This document shows positions 14,805-23,625 of a stretch of 55,291 bases of DNA, in pieces. The position numbers and the translations under genes were made by a program. The stretch comes from Magnetospirillum moscoviense. Lineage in GTDB: Bacteria > Pseudomonadota > Alphaproteobacteria > Rhodospirillales > Magnetospirillaceae. Positions within the stretch are counted from its first letter, which is position 1. Each line of letters begins with the position of its first letter. The stretch lies in assembly GCF_001650635.1 (NCBI RefSeq), contig NZ_LWQU01000122.1:1-55291 (forward strand), read 5' to 3'. The notes under the pieces are model-generated. The model saw only the letters and a list, made by a program, of their open reading frames with translations. It was not told the DNA's origin and searched no databases.

Positions 14805-16499
14805 TCAGCCGAACCCGGCCTTGACCAGCAGCTGGTGGAAGTCGCGCAGGGCCTTTTGCTGCTTTTCGGGGTCACTGATGCCTTCGACGAAGCGGGCGTC
14901 GAAATTGGGCATGCGCAACAGCTTGATGATGCGCTCGCGCGCCCGGGCCAGCGCCTTGCCCTCGGGCAGCACGCCGGCGCCGGCGAATTTGACCAGGCGC
15001 ACGGCGCGGTCGCGGATGTGATCGGTCGGGTGGTCCAGCTTCTCGATGACGTTCTCATCGACCAGGAAGCGTTCCAGCACGCCGTCGATATGGGCGGTGA
15101 CCTTCTTCTTGACCTCGTCGGGCAGCGCCGACGACAACGCGGCATTGAAGGCGTTGGTGGCGGTCTGCAGCCGTTCCTTGGGCGAATTGGTCCGCCGGGT
15201 CAGCTCGCCGATGACGCGGGCGGAAAAGACCAGATCCAGCTGCTTGACGATGTCGGCCAGATGCTCGTCGGCGAAGCCGGTCTTGCTCAGCTCGGCCAGG
15301 TACATGACGCCGGTGGCCTTGTCGGGCAAAGCGTGGACGGTGTTGGTGATGGCGGCGCGCCGGCCGGTGGCGCCGCCTTGCTCGACAAAGCGGGTGCCGC
15401 GCACGGTCAGGGCCTCGGCGGCCTCGGCCCCGGCCAGCAGGCCGCCGGGCGACAACAGCCGCACCAGCACCTTCTGGTATTCCTCCATCTCCTTGCCCGG
15501 GTCGTTGCGCGACAGCGGGTTCGAGGATTTGAGCTGGCGCATGGCCCGCTCGATCATGACGTGGCGGCTGCCGGGCAGGCGGCCCTGGCCGAACAATTTG
15601 TTCAGCTTCTCGGTGGTGTCCTGGGCCTCGCTTTTCGAGCAATCGAACTTGCCGTCGGCCAGGTCCAGCATCGCCACGATGGCCGAGCCCAGCGCCGGCT
15701 GCCAGCCCAGGATTTCCTGGATGATGTTGGCACCCAGCACGTCGGCGATGACGGTGTCGAGCAGCAGGCCGGCCTGCCGGTTGGGCTCGCCCAGGGCCAG
15801 GCGGCACAATTGGTCCAGCTTGCCCACCCAGTTGCGCCGCCCGATCAGGTCGCGCGACAGCACCACCATGGCCAGATATTCCGGCCCATCCTCGCCCTTG
15901 CCGGCCAGGTCCTCGAACAGGTCGGAAAAGCGCTCGCCGATCTGCGGCAGCTTCAGTCCGTCGGCACGCCGGGCCTGGGCGTAGATCTGGTCCAGGGCGG
16001 CGAAGATATCGTCGCGGCGCTGCTTGGTCGGGATCTCGGTGCCCTTGGTCTGCAGCGTCGCCACCAGATCGACCGCCGACGGCACCAGGCTGTCCTTCTC
16101 GCGGATGCGGCTCAGTTCCTTGGCGTTGTGCAGCAATTCCGTCGGCGTCAGGAACACCTGTTCCAGATAGGTGCGGAAGATGCGATTCATCGCCATCCGG
16201 CTTTCCAGGCCGAAATAGTCGCGCGGGCGTTCGCAGATGGCCGGAGCGGACTCGATGGGGTTGATGCGGACGACGGATTCGCCCTTGGGCGACTGGGTCT
16301 GCTCGAACAATACGGTCTCGTTCATCGAGCCGTCGCGGTTCAACCAGTTGCGCATGACCCGCGCGCCGGCGCAGGACTTGTCGGACAGGAACTTCTTGGC
16401 CAGGGCGCGGGCGTCTTCTTCCTTGTCCCGAGCGGACTCGGTGACCCAGCGGCCTTCCTTCAGTACCTGAACTTCGAAATTCTCGCGCCCCGACGCCAC
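14805..16499 (-). CDS. Uncharacterised 564-residue protein
   Basis: A cytoplasmic protein with no signal peptide or membrane segment. Residues about 8-50 (FEVQVLKEGRWVTESARD, then ALAKKFL and GARVMRNW) form a small domain I recall seeing at the start of other alphaproteobacterial proteins of unknown role. The rest is predicted nearly all helical, with helix-rich blocks such as LLDTVIADVLGANIIQEIL and IGELTRRTNSPKERLQTATN. Starts at GTG 16499 with GGGGGACC upstream. It lies 72 bases after a cysteine-motif gene on the same strand and they probably form one transcription unit. Function unknown; a helical-repeat scaffold or signalling partner is possible. Confidence 0.8.
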   Translation of the reverse strand: MASGRENFEVQVLKEGRWVTESARDKEEDARALAKKFLSDKSCAGARVMRNWLNRDGSMNETVLFEQTQSPKGESVVRINPIESAPAICERPRDYFGLESRMAMNRIFRTYLEQVFLTPTELLHNAKELSRIREKDSLVPSAVDLVATLQTKGTEIPTKQRRDDIFAALDQIYAQARRADGLKLPQIGERFSDLFEDLAGKGEDGPEYLAMVVLSRDLIGRRNWVGKLDQLCRLALGEPNRQAGLLLDTVIADVLGANIIQEILGWQPALGSAIVAMLDLADGKFDCSKSEAQDTTEKLNKLFGQGRLPGSRHVMIERAMRQLKSSNPLSRNDPGKEMEEYQKVLVRLLSPGGLLAGAEAAEALTVRGTRFVEQGGATGRRAAITNTVHALPDKATGVMYLAELSKTGFADEHLADIVKQLDLVFSARVIGELTRRTNSPKERLQTATNAFNAALSSALPDEVKKKVTAHIDGVLERFLVDENVIEKLDHPTDHIRDRAVRLVKFAGAGVLPEGKALARARERIIKLLRMPNFDARFVEGISDPEKQQKALRDFHQLLVKAGFG

Positions 16500-16571
16500 C
16501 CTGGTCCCCCGGATTGTGCGTTACTCTGGTATCTAGCCGGGTTTGCGGATAAGAATCGGTTAATGGCCGGG

Positions 16572-17303
16572 TCAGTCCTCTACCTCTAGTGCCGTCAGGA
16601 TGTCCTCGAAATCGCCGTCGATGTTGGCCGGGGCGATCTGGGCGAACAGATCCAGGATGATCACCGCGTTCAGCACCGCGTCGCGGGTCGCCACCGTGCG
16701 CAGCCGCTCGGCCAGGCTGGAATTGACCACGCTCATCTCCTCGTAGCGGTGCTTGAGGCCTTCCAGCGAGGCCTTGGCGTCGATGCCGGCCAGGTGGTTG
16801 CGGACATGCTCGGCCAGCAGCCAGGTGGCGAAGGACCGGAACAAGGTCTCCTGCTCGTCGGCAAACGGCAGGTGGAAGCGGGCCATCGGCCGCAGGAACT
16901 TGGTTTGCGGGCAGCCCGAGGTGGCGCAGATCAGCCCCATCAGCGAGGCCAGACCCTGCTGCAGGGTGGTCTTGGTGACCACCGTGCGGTTGGCGGTGCC
17001 GACCTCGACCACCGAACGCTCGTGCGACACCCGGCCGGCGAAATCCGGCAAGATGGTGGCCAGGCCCAGGGCGGCCGGGCACCATTGCTCGGTCTCGGCC
17101 AGCTGGCAGTTGGGGCACTTGTTGCAGGAAAGCCGGGCCCATTCGGGCTTGGGCGCGTCGGGCGGCAGTTCCAGGCGGTGGGTCTTGGCGTCGAAACGCA
17201 GAGTGATGGCGATGTCGGGCTGGCCGGCGGTGAAGAAGGTGTAGCGGATGGTTCTTGCCGCCGATAAGGCCAGGCTGGCGTTCGTACTGTCGATGTGAGC
17301 CAT
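16572..17303 (-). CDS. Uncharacterised cysteine-motif protein (DUF6901-like)
   Basis: A 243-residue protein taken from ATG 17303 (MAHIDSTNAS), because conservation-like sequence begins there; a longer frame reaches 17411. It starts with a beta-rich domain (IRYTFFTAGQPDIAITLRFD), then a cysteine cluster CNKCPNCQL with WCPA, suited to bind zinc, then ATSGCPQTKFLRPMARFHLPFADEQETLF, here quoted in two parts as ATSGCPQTKFL and RFHLPFADEQETLF. I have a fair memory of this pattern as a family of unknown function close to DUF6901. It precedes the 564-residue gene, probably in one operon. Tandem palindromes at 17429-17466 lie upstream. Confidence 0.75.
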   Translation of the reverse strand: MAHIDSTNASLALSAARTIRYTFFTAGQPDIAITLRFDAKTHRLELPPDAPKPEWARLSCNKCPNCQLAETEQWCPAALGLATILPDFAGRVSHERSVVEVGTANRTVVTKTTLQQGLASLMGLICATSGCPQTKFLRPMARFHLPFADEQETLFRSFATWLLAEHVRNHLAGIDAKASLEGLKHRYEEMSVVNSSLAERLRTVATRDAVLNAVIILDLFAQIAPANIDGDFEDILTALEVED

Positions 17304-17428
17304 GGTCCCGTTCGCCGCCTTTCGACGTGCGCCTTCCTTGGTCACAATATCGTCAAATATTGCAACGAGTTCGATTGAATGAATCATAGGGACGGCAAGG
17401 CCGGGCGACAATCACTCGGAAGGATGTC

Positions 17429-17466
17429 GGGTAGCAACCCCAAGGGCCTCGGGTGGCAACCCGAGG
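17429..17466. promoter_or_regulatory. Tandem small palindromes upstream of the 17303 gene
   Basis: GGGTAGCAACCC at 17429-17440 and GGGTGGCAACCC at 17451-17462 are direct repeats 22 bases apart, and each is itself an inverted repeat (GGGT-N4-ACCC). The second extends to CCTCGGGT-GGCA-ACCCGAGG (17447-17466). A two-turn helical spacing (22 bp) is what cooperatively bound operators show. It may instead be a terminator for the cyclase/TRAP unit ending at 17504. Confidence 0.45.
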
Positions 17467-17503
17467 GCCTATACTTACGCGTCGTTCGCCTACTTCCTTC
17501 GCC

Positions 17504-18532
17504 CTAGCGGCCGCTGCGAATGGCCTGGTTAAACATCCCCACCCATTTTTCGCCCTGGTCGCCCAGCGCCTCAAGGATCGCCTCTTCCACCGGCGGGCGG
17601 AAGACGGCGCGGAAGGCGGCCTGTTCCTCGGGCGTCGGGGTGCGCACCATCATGCGCTTGCGTAAGCCCATCAGGCCGCGCTCGGACCGTTCCAGGCGGT
17701 CGGCGGTGGCCCGGCCGTGGGCGATGGCGGCCGTCGCCGCCTGGCGCACCAATGCCTGGTCCTCGGGCGCCAAGGCATCAAGCGTCGGGCCGTGGAACAG
17801 GAAGACCAGCGGGGCGTACAGATGGTTGGTCAGGGTGGCATAGCCCTGGACCGTGTCGAAATTGCGCGAAACGACGGTGATGGCCGGACTCATTTGGCCA
17901 TCGACCGCCCCGGTGGCCAGGGCGATCATCTCTTCGCGCGACGACACCCGCATCGGCCGCGCGCCGGCGGCACGGATCATCGCCTCGAGCGGCTTGAAGC
18001 CGGGGATGGCGCGGACGTTCAGGCCCCACATGTCGTCGGGCACGCGGATGTCGCGATCCAGGTTGGTCAGGATGTGAAAGCCGCCCGGATCGACGAAGCC
18101 CAACAGGCGCATCTTGGTGGTGGCGGCCATGTCGGCGGCCAAGGCCCGGCCGAACGAGCCGTCCAGCACCCGCCGGGCCTGGGCGATGCTGTCGAAGGCA
18201 AACGGCAGGTAAAGGACTTGGATCGGCGGATGCAGGGGCGAGACGCCGCCGATGGTGGTCATGGCGGCGTGCAGGGTTCCCTTGCCGACCAGGCCGGTCA
18301 TGTCGCGATTGCCGCCGACCAGGCCGTCGGACAGGATCTCGACGGCGATGCGGCCGGCCGACAGGCGCTTGACCTCGGCGCGGAAGAAATCGGCGGTGGC
18401 AGCCACCGGGTCCGACTTGGGCAGATGCTGCTGCGGATGGCCCAGAAGGATCTGCACGGCGGCGGCGCCGGCATGGTCGGGCCGGGCCAGCAGGGCCGCC
18501 AGGATCAACAGGAGCGCGCGGGCCAATGTCAT
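17504..18532 (-). CDS. TRAP-type periplasmic solute-binding protein
   Basis: A 342-residue DctP-family (TRAP) substrate-binding protein. Residues 1-23 form a signal peptide (ALLLILAALLARP, cleavage near AGAA). The mature protein has the family's pattern: VGKGTLHAAMTTIGGVSP, LYLPFAFDSIAQARRVLDG, the MWGLNVRAIPGFKPLEAMIR stretch with the substrate-binding Arg, and ALATGAVDGQMSPAITVVS. TRAP receptors normally sit beside membrane genes dctQ and dctM; none is here. Instead it follows a membrane cyclase by nine bases on the same strand. It may hand a ligand to that sensor or serve a transporter encoded elsewhere. Confidence 0.85.
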   Translation of the reverse strand: MTLARALLLILAALLARPDHAGAAAVQILLGHPQQHLPKSDPVAATADFFRAEVKRLSAGRIAVEILSDGLVGGNRDMTGLVGKGTLHAAMTTIGGVSPLHPPIQVLYLPFAFDSIAQARRVLDGSFGRALAADMAATTKMRLLGFVDPGGFHILTNLDRDIRVPDDMWGLNVRAIPGFKPLEAMIRAAGARPMRVSSREEMIALATGAVDGQMSPAITVVSRNFDTVQGYATLTNHLYAPLVFLFHGPTLDALAPEDQALVRQAATAAIAHGRATADRLERSERGLMGLRKRMMVRTPTPEEQAAFRAVFRPPVEEAILEALGDQGEKWVGMFNQAIRSGR

Positions 18533-18541
18533 CGACGTCTC

Positions 18542-20635
18542 CTATTTGCTGGTGAACCGCAGGGCGCCGTCCCAGTCGGCGGGGCAGCCCTCGGCTTGGA
18601 AGTGCCGGGCGTTGGCCAGCAACAGATGGCCCGCCTTGTCGGCGGGGTGTGATTCGGTGAAGGCGGCGAAGCCGTCGATGGCGGCGGCCCAATCGCGGGA
18701 TTCATAGGCGGCGAAGGCCCGGTTCCACGCCGCCAGATGCGGGTGGTCGGCTCCGGCCTGGTCCACCAGTTCGTGGACGGCGATGGGGATCGAGGCGCCG
18801 GCCACCACCACCGGCCCGAACGGGCGCAGCAGGAAGCGGCCCGCCACCGCCTGCGCCACAGCGTCGGTGACCAGCAACTCGGTGCCCAGTTGCTTGTTCA
18901 GGCTTTCGATGCGCGAGGCCAGGTTCACCATCGCCCCCAGGGCGGTGTATTGCATGCGGTCCGACGAGCCGACATTGCCGACCATGGCGATCCCGGTATG
19001 CAGGCCCATGCGGGTGACCAGGGCCGGACCGGCCTGGTCCTGGTGGATGCCATCCCGGCAGGCCAGCATCGCCCGGCAGGCGTTGATCACATGGTCGGGA
19101 TCGTCCAGCGGCGCGTTCCACATCGCCATCACCGCGTCGCCGATATACTTGTCGATGGTGCCGCGATTGGCATGGATGGCCTTCGACATCCGGTCGAAAT
19201 AGTCGGACAGCCACGGCAGCACCGCTTCCGGGTCCATGGATTCGGTGGCGGCGGTGAAGCCTTGCAGGTCCGAGAACATCACCGTCAACGGCCGGCGCTG
19301 GCCGCCGATGGTGGTGCCGATGCCCGAGCGCACGATGTCTTCGACCAGCCCCTTGGGCACATAGCGGCCGAAGCTGGACAGGCCGGCCTTCATGGTGTCG
19401 ACCGCGTTGGCCAGGGCGTCGATTTCCAGGATCGGCGAGCTGGTGGCGACCGGCGCGTCCAGTTCCAACCGGCGGATGCGGTCGGTTTCCTCGATCAAGG
19501 CGTGGATCGGCCGGACCAGCAGGCGCGACAGCCACACGATGGCAATGGTGGCGATCAGGACGAAGGCGGTGCCGATCCCTAAGATGGCCATGCTGGCCTG
19601 ACGCAAAGGTCCGACGAAGACATCCTCGGGGGCGACCACGCCGATCACCCACTTGCGGCCGAACTGGTCGGGGAACGGGCTCAGGCTGGCCAGCCAGGTG
19701 CTGCCGTCCTCCTTGGATTGGACGGTGAAGCTTTGGCTGCCGCCGCGATAGGCCTCGACCGCCACCGACACCACCGGATCGTCCACTTCAGAGCCGTGCA
19801 CCAGGGTCAGGCGCCCGTTTCTCTGCATGGCGATGCGGTCGGCATAGGGATAGCCGATCAGCCGCAAATCCTCGTCCAGGATGAAGGTGGTGCCGCCCAG
19901 GCCGATGCTGCGTTCGCGCAGGAAGGCCGACAGCGAATCGATCGACAGGTCGGCGCCGAACACGCCGACGCGGGTGCCGTCCTCGGTGGTCAGGCGCTTC
20001 GACAGGGTCAGCCCGGGCCGGCCGGTGCCGCTGAAGACATAGGCGCCGGAACTGACCACTTGGTCATCGGGCATCGCCGCGACGTACCACGGCCGCTCGC
20101 GCGGGTCGTAAGTGGCGTTGGCGCGCTCAATCTTGAGCACCTTGCCCCAGGTGCTGAGGTACAGATAGGTGTCGCGCCGCTCGCCCGACGAGGAATCGAT
20201 GACCCGCATCACCCATTTGGCGTCGGCCGGCGGCTTGGCCCCGGCTGGGCCGAACTTGGTCATCTCGGGGCTGAGGCGGACGATCTGGTGGAAGGCGCCG
20301 TCGCCGTGCAGGCCGTAATACAGGCTGTAGGCCTGGGGGATGCGCTGCAATTGCTCGAACAGCGGCCGCAAGGATTCCGGCCGGTGCAGCCCGTCCTGGG
20401 CCGCCTGGCCGGCTGCCACCGACATCTGCACCGCCGCCGCCAGGTTGCCGAACAGGGCGGTGACGGTGATCTTGACCTCACGCTCGGCCAATTGCATGGC
20501 CTGGACCGCCATCTGACGGGCCAGCATCGCGTTTTGGCGATAGAGAAAGCCGACCATCGCCACCGTCAGCGGGACGACGACGACCAGAAAGGTCACCGCG
20601 ATGCCGATTCGCAGGCGTACTCTGGACTTTTCCAT
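18542..20635 (-). CDS. Membrane-bound class III adenylate/guanylate cyclase with dCache sensor
   Basis: A 697-residue protein (from ATG 20635; an upstream ATG at 20674 is possible). One membrane helix at about 10-32, a large periplasmic dCache-type sensor (RERPWYVAAMPD, FGADLSIDSLSAFLRER), a second membrane helix near 355-378, a HAMP segment and a C-terminal cyclase catalytic domain. Metal-binding aspartates appear in MFSDLQGFTAATE and in KYIGDAVMAMWNAP; TIDKYIGD supplies the base-selecting Lys and VNLASRIES the transition-state Asn/Arg pair, so activity is likely, with ATP the expected substrate. It shares an operon with the TRAP receptor at 18532. A short inverted repeat at 20659-20678 precedes it. 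Confidence 0.9.
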   Translation of the reverse strand: MEKSRVRLRIGIAVTFLVVVVPLTVAMVGFLYRQNAMLARQMAVQAMQLAEREVKITVTALFGNLAAAVQMSVAAGQAAQDGLHRPESLRPLFEQLQRIPQAYSLYYGLHGDGAFHQIVRLSPEMTKFGPAGAKPPADAKWVMRVIDSSSGERRDTYLYLSTWGKVLKIERANATYDPRERPWYVAAMPDDQVVSSGAYVFSGTGRPGLTLSKRLTTEDGTRVGVFGADLSIDSLSAFLRERSIGLGGTTFILDEDLRLIGYPYADRIAMQRNGRLTLVHGSEVDDPVVSVAVEAYRGGSQSFTVQSKEDGSTWLASLSPFPDQFGRKWVIGVVAPEDVFVGPLRQASMAILGIGTAFVLIATIAIVWLSRLLVRPIHALIEETDRIRRLELDAPVATSSPILEIDALANAVDTMKAGLSSFGRYVPKGLVEDIVRSGIGTTIGGQRRPLTVMFSDLQGFTAATESMDPEAVLPWLSDYFDRMSKAIHANRGTIDKYIGDAVMAMWNAPLDDPDHVINACRAMLACRDGIHQDQAGPALVTRMGLHTGIAMVGNVGSSDRMQYTALGAMVNLASRIESLNKQLGTELLVTDAVAQAVAGRFLLRPFGPVVVAGASIPIAVHELVDQAGADHPHLAAWNRAFAAYESRDWAAAIDGFAAFTESHPADKAGHLLLANARHFQAEGCPADWDGALRFTSK

Positions 20636-20658
20636 GGTGCGCCTCCCGCGCCGCCGCC

Positions 20659-20678
20659 CTATGCCTTTGTGCATAGGC
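20659..20678. repeat. 7-bp inverted repeat before the cyclase gene
   Basis: CCTATGC (20659-20665) pairs with GCATAGG (20672-20678) across CTTTGT. It overlaps the alternative upstream start codon of the cyclase and lies downstream of the RlmI stop. Operator or weak terminator. Confidence 0.35.
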
Positions 20679-20723
20679 GCGGGGCAGGGTAGTCGCCTGA
20701 TCGGCGAAGATCAACCCGGCAAA

Positions 20724-21929
20724 CTAATCCAATTGCAGGGTCACCGCCTTGAGATAGGCGCTTTCCGGCACCATCGGATGCAGCGGATGGTCGGCGCCCG
20801 CGCCCGAGCGGCGCAGGATCCGCCCGGTCCGGCCGGCCTGTGACAGGCCGTGGGCGATCTCGTCGGTGAACAGGTCCAACGGCATGTGATGCGAGCACGA
20901 GGCGGCCAGCAGGAAGCCGCCGGGCTCGACCAGCGGGGCGGCCAGGCGAACCATCTTGCGATAGCCCTTCGAGGCCGCCTGCAGGTCCTTCTTGGACTTG
21001 ACGAAGGCCGGCGGGTCGACCACCACCATGCCGAACCGCTCGCCGGCGCTGTGCAGGCGGGCCATCTCGGCGAAGGCCTCGGCCCGGACCCAGGTGACGC
21101 GGGCACCGTTCAGCTCGGCCGAGCGGGCCGCCAGCTCCAGCGAATGTTCCGACCGATCGATGGCGACGATTTCGGTGGCTCCGGCCATCGCCGCCTGCAC
21201 GGCGAAGCCGCCGGCATAGGTATAGACGTCCAGCATACGCCGGCCCTTGGACAGCCCTGCCGCGAAGGCCCGGTTGTCGCGCTGGTCGTAGAACCAGCCG
21301 GTCTTCTGGCCGCCATCCAGGTCGGCCAGGAAGCGGCAGCCGTTCTCGATCAACTCGACCGGGCCGTCGATGGCGCCCAGGGCGACGCGGTGCTCGAGGG
21401 CCAGGCCTTCCAGGCCGCGCACCGGGCTGTCGTTCTTCAGCACGATGGCGGTGGGCGCCAGCACCTCGGTCAGGGCATCGAGCAGCAGGGGCGTCAGGGC
21501 TTCCATGCCGGCGCTGTTGACCTGGGCCACCAGCACGTCGCCATAGCGGTCGAGAACCAGACCGGGCAGTCCGTCCGCCTCGGAATGGATCAGCCGGTAA
21601 TGGGGCGAAGGAAACAAGGTGTCGCGCAAGCCGAGCGCGGCCCGCAGGCGGCGGGCCAGGAAGGCGGCATCGACCGTTTCCGTCCAGTCGCGCGACAACG
21701 CTCGGGCGGCGATCAGCGAATGGGGGTTGAAGGTGGCCACCGCCAGTTTCTCATCGCCGGCATCCTGGATGGTGACCAGGCTGCCGGGCGGCAAGGACTT
21801 GGCTTCGGGGGTCATCTCGATTTCGTTCGAGAAGATCCACGGGTGGCCGGCGCGGAAGCGCCGCGACCGGCCCTTGGCGAAGCGAATCACCGGGCGGGTG
21901 GCGGGCGTGTCGGGGGATGAGGCGGGCAT
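20724..21929 (-). CDS. RlmI-like 23S rRNA (cytosine-C5) methyltransferase
   Basis: A 401-residue class I SAM-dependent methyltransferase. An N-terminal PUA-like domain binds RNA (FAKGRSRRFRAGHPWIFSNE), followed by the RlmI-type EEHEE-like linker and a catalytic domain with motif I LDVYTYAGGFAVQAA, acidic IDRSEHSLELA and the motif IV DPPAFVKSKKDL. The ASCSHHM motif carries the catalytic Cys of this family. By homology it methylates C1962 of 23S rRNA. Stands alone on the minus strand, divergent from the oxidase operon, whose FNR box lies in the shared 230-base gap. Confidence 0.88.
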   Translation of the reverse strand: MPASSPDTPATRPVIRFAKGRSRRFRAGHPWIFSNEIEMTPEAKSLPPGSLVTIQDAGDEKLAVATFNPHSLIAARALSRDWTETVDAAFLARRLRAALGLRDTLFPSPHYRLIHSEADGLPGLVLDRYGDVLVAQVNSAGMEALTPLLLDALTEVLAPTAIVLKNDSPVRGLEGLALEHRVALGAIDGPVELIENGCRFLADLDGGQKTGWFYDQRDNRAFAAGLSKGRRMLDVYTYAGGFAVQAAMAGATEIVAIDRSEHSLELAARSAELNGARVTWVRAEAFAEMARLHSAGERFGMVVVDPPAFVKSKKDLQAASKGYRKMVRLAAPLVEPGGFLLAASCSHHMPLDLFTDEIAHGLSQAGRTGRILRRSGAGADHPLHPMVPESAYLKAVTLQLD

Positions 21930-22005
21930 GGCCCCACTCTAACGAGCGGAATGAATCCAGGAAAGGCAGAAAAACTGCGGCGGAGACCTTAATTTTTAAG
22001 CGATT

Positions 22006-22019
22006 TTGATATGGATCAA
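22006..22019 (+). promoter_or_regulatory. FNR/FixK box of the cco operon
   Basis: TTGATATGGATCAA is a perfect match to TTGAT-N4-ATCAA, the site bound by FNR, FnrL and FixK proteins. Its centre (22012.5) would be at -41.5 if transcription starts near 22054, and CATAGT at 22042-22047 is then placed as a -10 element. This is the layout of a class II activated promoter. It would turn on ccoNOQP when oxygen is low. A likely regulator is encoded at 30135. Confidence 0.85.
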
Positions 22020-22159
22020 TGGCGTTCCTTGTTCATCTGGTCATAGTGCGCCCACTCGAGGCAAAGTCTAACCGACCGGGTCGTGCGGCGGGGGAACGTT
22101 TCGCATGGGCCGGTAGGCGCTTCGGGTTGACCCTTTTCCGGTCGAAACAGGAGTTCGGC

Positions 22160-23611
22160 ATGAGCACCAACACCGACGCCACGCGCTATTGCGAAGACGT
22201 GGTGAAGAAGTTCGTCCTTGCGGCGATTTTCTGGGGTGTGGTGGGCTTTCTGGCTGGCGATTTCATCGCCTGGCAGCTGGCCTTCCCCGCCCTGAACATG
22301 GACCTGGAGTGGACCACCTTCGGTCGTCTGCGTCCCGTTCACACCTCCGCCGTGATCTTCGCCTTCGGCGGCAATATTCTTTTCTCCACCTCGTTGTATG
22401 TGGTTCAGCGGACCTGCCGCGCCGAAATGTTCGGCGGCACCGGTCTCGGCAACTTCATCTTCTTCAACTTCCAGGCGCTGATCGTCGTGGCCGCCCTGAC
22501 CTATGTGCTGGGCTTCAGCCAGGGCCAGGAATACGCCGAGCCGGAATGGTGGATCGACCTGTGGCTGACCGTGATCTGGGTGGCCTACCTGATCGCGTTC
22601 GCCGGCACCATCATGAAGCGTAAGGAACCCCACATCTACGTGGCGAACTGGTTCTTCTTCTCGATGATCCTGACCGTCGCCATGCTGCACCTGGGCAACA
22701 ACCTGGCCGTTCCGGCCGGTCTGTTCGGTGGCTCGTGGATGAAGTCGTACAACCTGTTCGGTGGCGTCCAGAACGCCATGACCCAGTGGTGGTACGGCCA
22801 TAACGCGGTGGGCTTCTTCCTGACCGCCGGCTTCCTGGGCATCATGTACTATTTCGTGCCCAAGCGCGCCGAGCGTCCGGTCTATTCGTACCGTCTGTCG
22901 ATCGTGCACTTCTGGGCGCTGATCTTCCTGTACATTTGGGCCGGCCCGCACCATCTGCATTACACCGCCCTGCCGGATTGGGCCCAGACCCTGGGTGCCA
23001 CCTTCTCGGTGATGCTGTGGATGCCGTCGTGGGGTGGCATGATCAACGGCCTGATGACCCTGTCGGGCGCCTGGGACAAGCTTAGGACCGATCCGGTCAT
23101 GCGCTTCCTGGTGTCGTCGGTGGCCTTCTACGGCATGTCGACCTTCGAAGGTCCGATGATGTCGATCAAGGCGGTGAACTCGCTGTCGCACTACACCGAC
23201 TGGACCGTCGGCCACGTGCACTCGGGTGCCTTGGGTTGGGTTGCCTTCGTGTCGTTCGGTGCCCTGTACTACCTGGTTCCGAAGCTGTGGGGCCGTAAGG
23301 AAGTCTACTCGCTGAAGCTGGTGGGTGTGCACTTCTGGGTCGCCACGATCGGTATCGTGCTGTACATCACCGCCATGTGGATTTCCGGCATCATGCAGGG
23401 TCTGATGTGGCGTGCGTACGACAACCTTGGTTTCCTGCAGTACTCGTTCATCGAGACCGTGGAAGCCATGCACCCCTATTACGTGATCCGTGCTCTGGGC
23501 GGCCTGCTGTTCGTCCTGGGTGCGCTGGTGATGGTCTATAACTTCGTTAAGACCATCAAGGGTGACGTGGCCGACGAGGCCATGCAGCCCTCCACCGCCG
23601 GCGCTCGCTAA
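22160..23611 (+). CDS. ccoN: cbb3-type cytochrome c oxidase subunit I
   Basis: The 483-residue catalytic subunit of the high-affinity terminal oxidase that reduces oxygen to water and pumps protons at low oxygen. About twelve membrane helices. Heme and copper ligands are visible: His in RPVHTSA, the Cu-B His of YGHNAV, the His pair in GPHHLHYT, and the heme-ligand His of [10 protein letters not shown]. Start ATG 22160 is chosen because AGGAG lies eight bases upstream; the open frame back to 22019 has no homology. First gene of ccoNOQP, under the FNR box at 22006. Codons ending in T (GGT, CGT) are frequent, unlike neighbours, suggesting selection for high expression. Confidence 0.98.
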   Translation: MSTNTDATRYCEDVVKKFVLAAIFWGVVGFLAGDFIAWQLAFPALNMDLEWTTFGRLRPVHTSAVIFAFGGNILFSTSLYVVQRTCRAEMFGGTGLGNFIFFNFQALIVVAALTYVLGFSQGQEYAEPEWWIDLWLTVIWVAYLIAFAGTIMKRKEPHIYVANWFFFSMILTVAMLHLGNNLAVPAGLFGGSWMKSYNLFGGVQNAMTQWWYGHNAVGFFLTAGFLGIMYYFVPKRAERPVYSYRLSIVHFWALIFLYIWAGPHHLHYTALPDWAQTLGATFSVMLWMPSWGGMINGLMTLSGAWDKLRTDPVMRFLVSSVAFYGMSTFEGPMMSIKAVNSLSHYTDWTVGHVHSGALGWVAFVSFGALYYLVPKLWGRKEVYSLKLVGVHFWVATIGIVLYITAMWISGIMQGLMWRAYDNLGFLQYSFIETVEAMHPYYVIRALGGLLFVLGALVMVYNFVKTIKGDVADEAMQPSTAGAR

Positions 23612-23625
23612 GGGGAGGAACGGCA

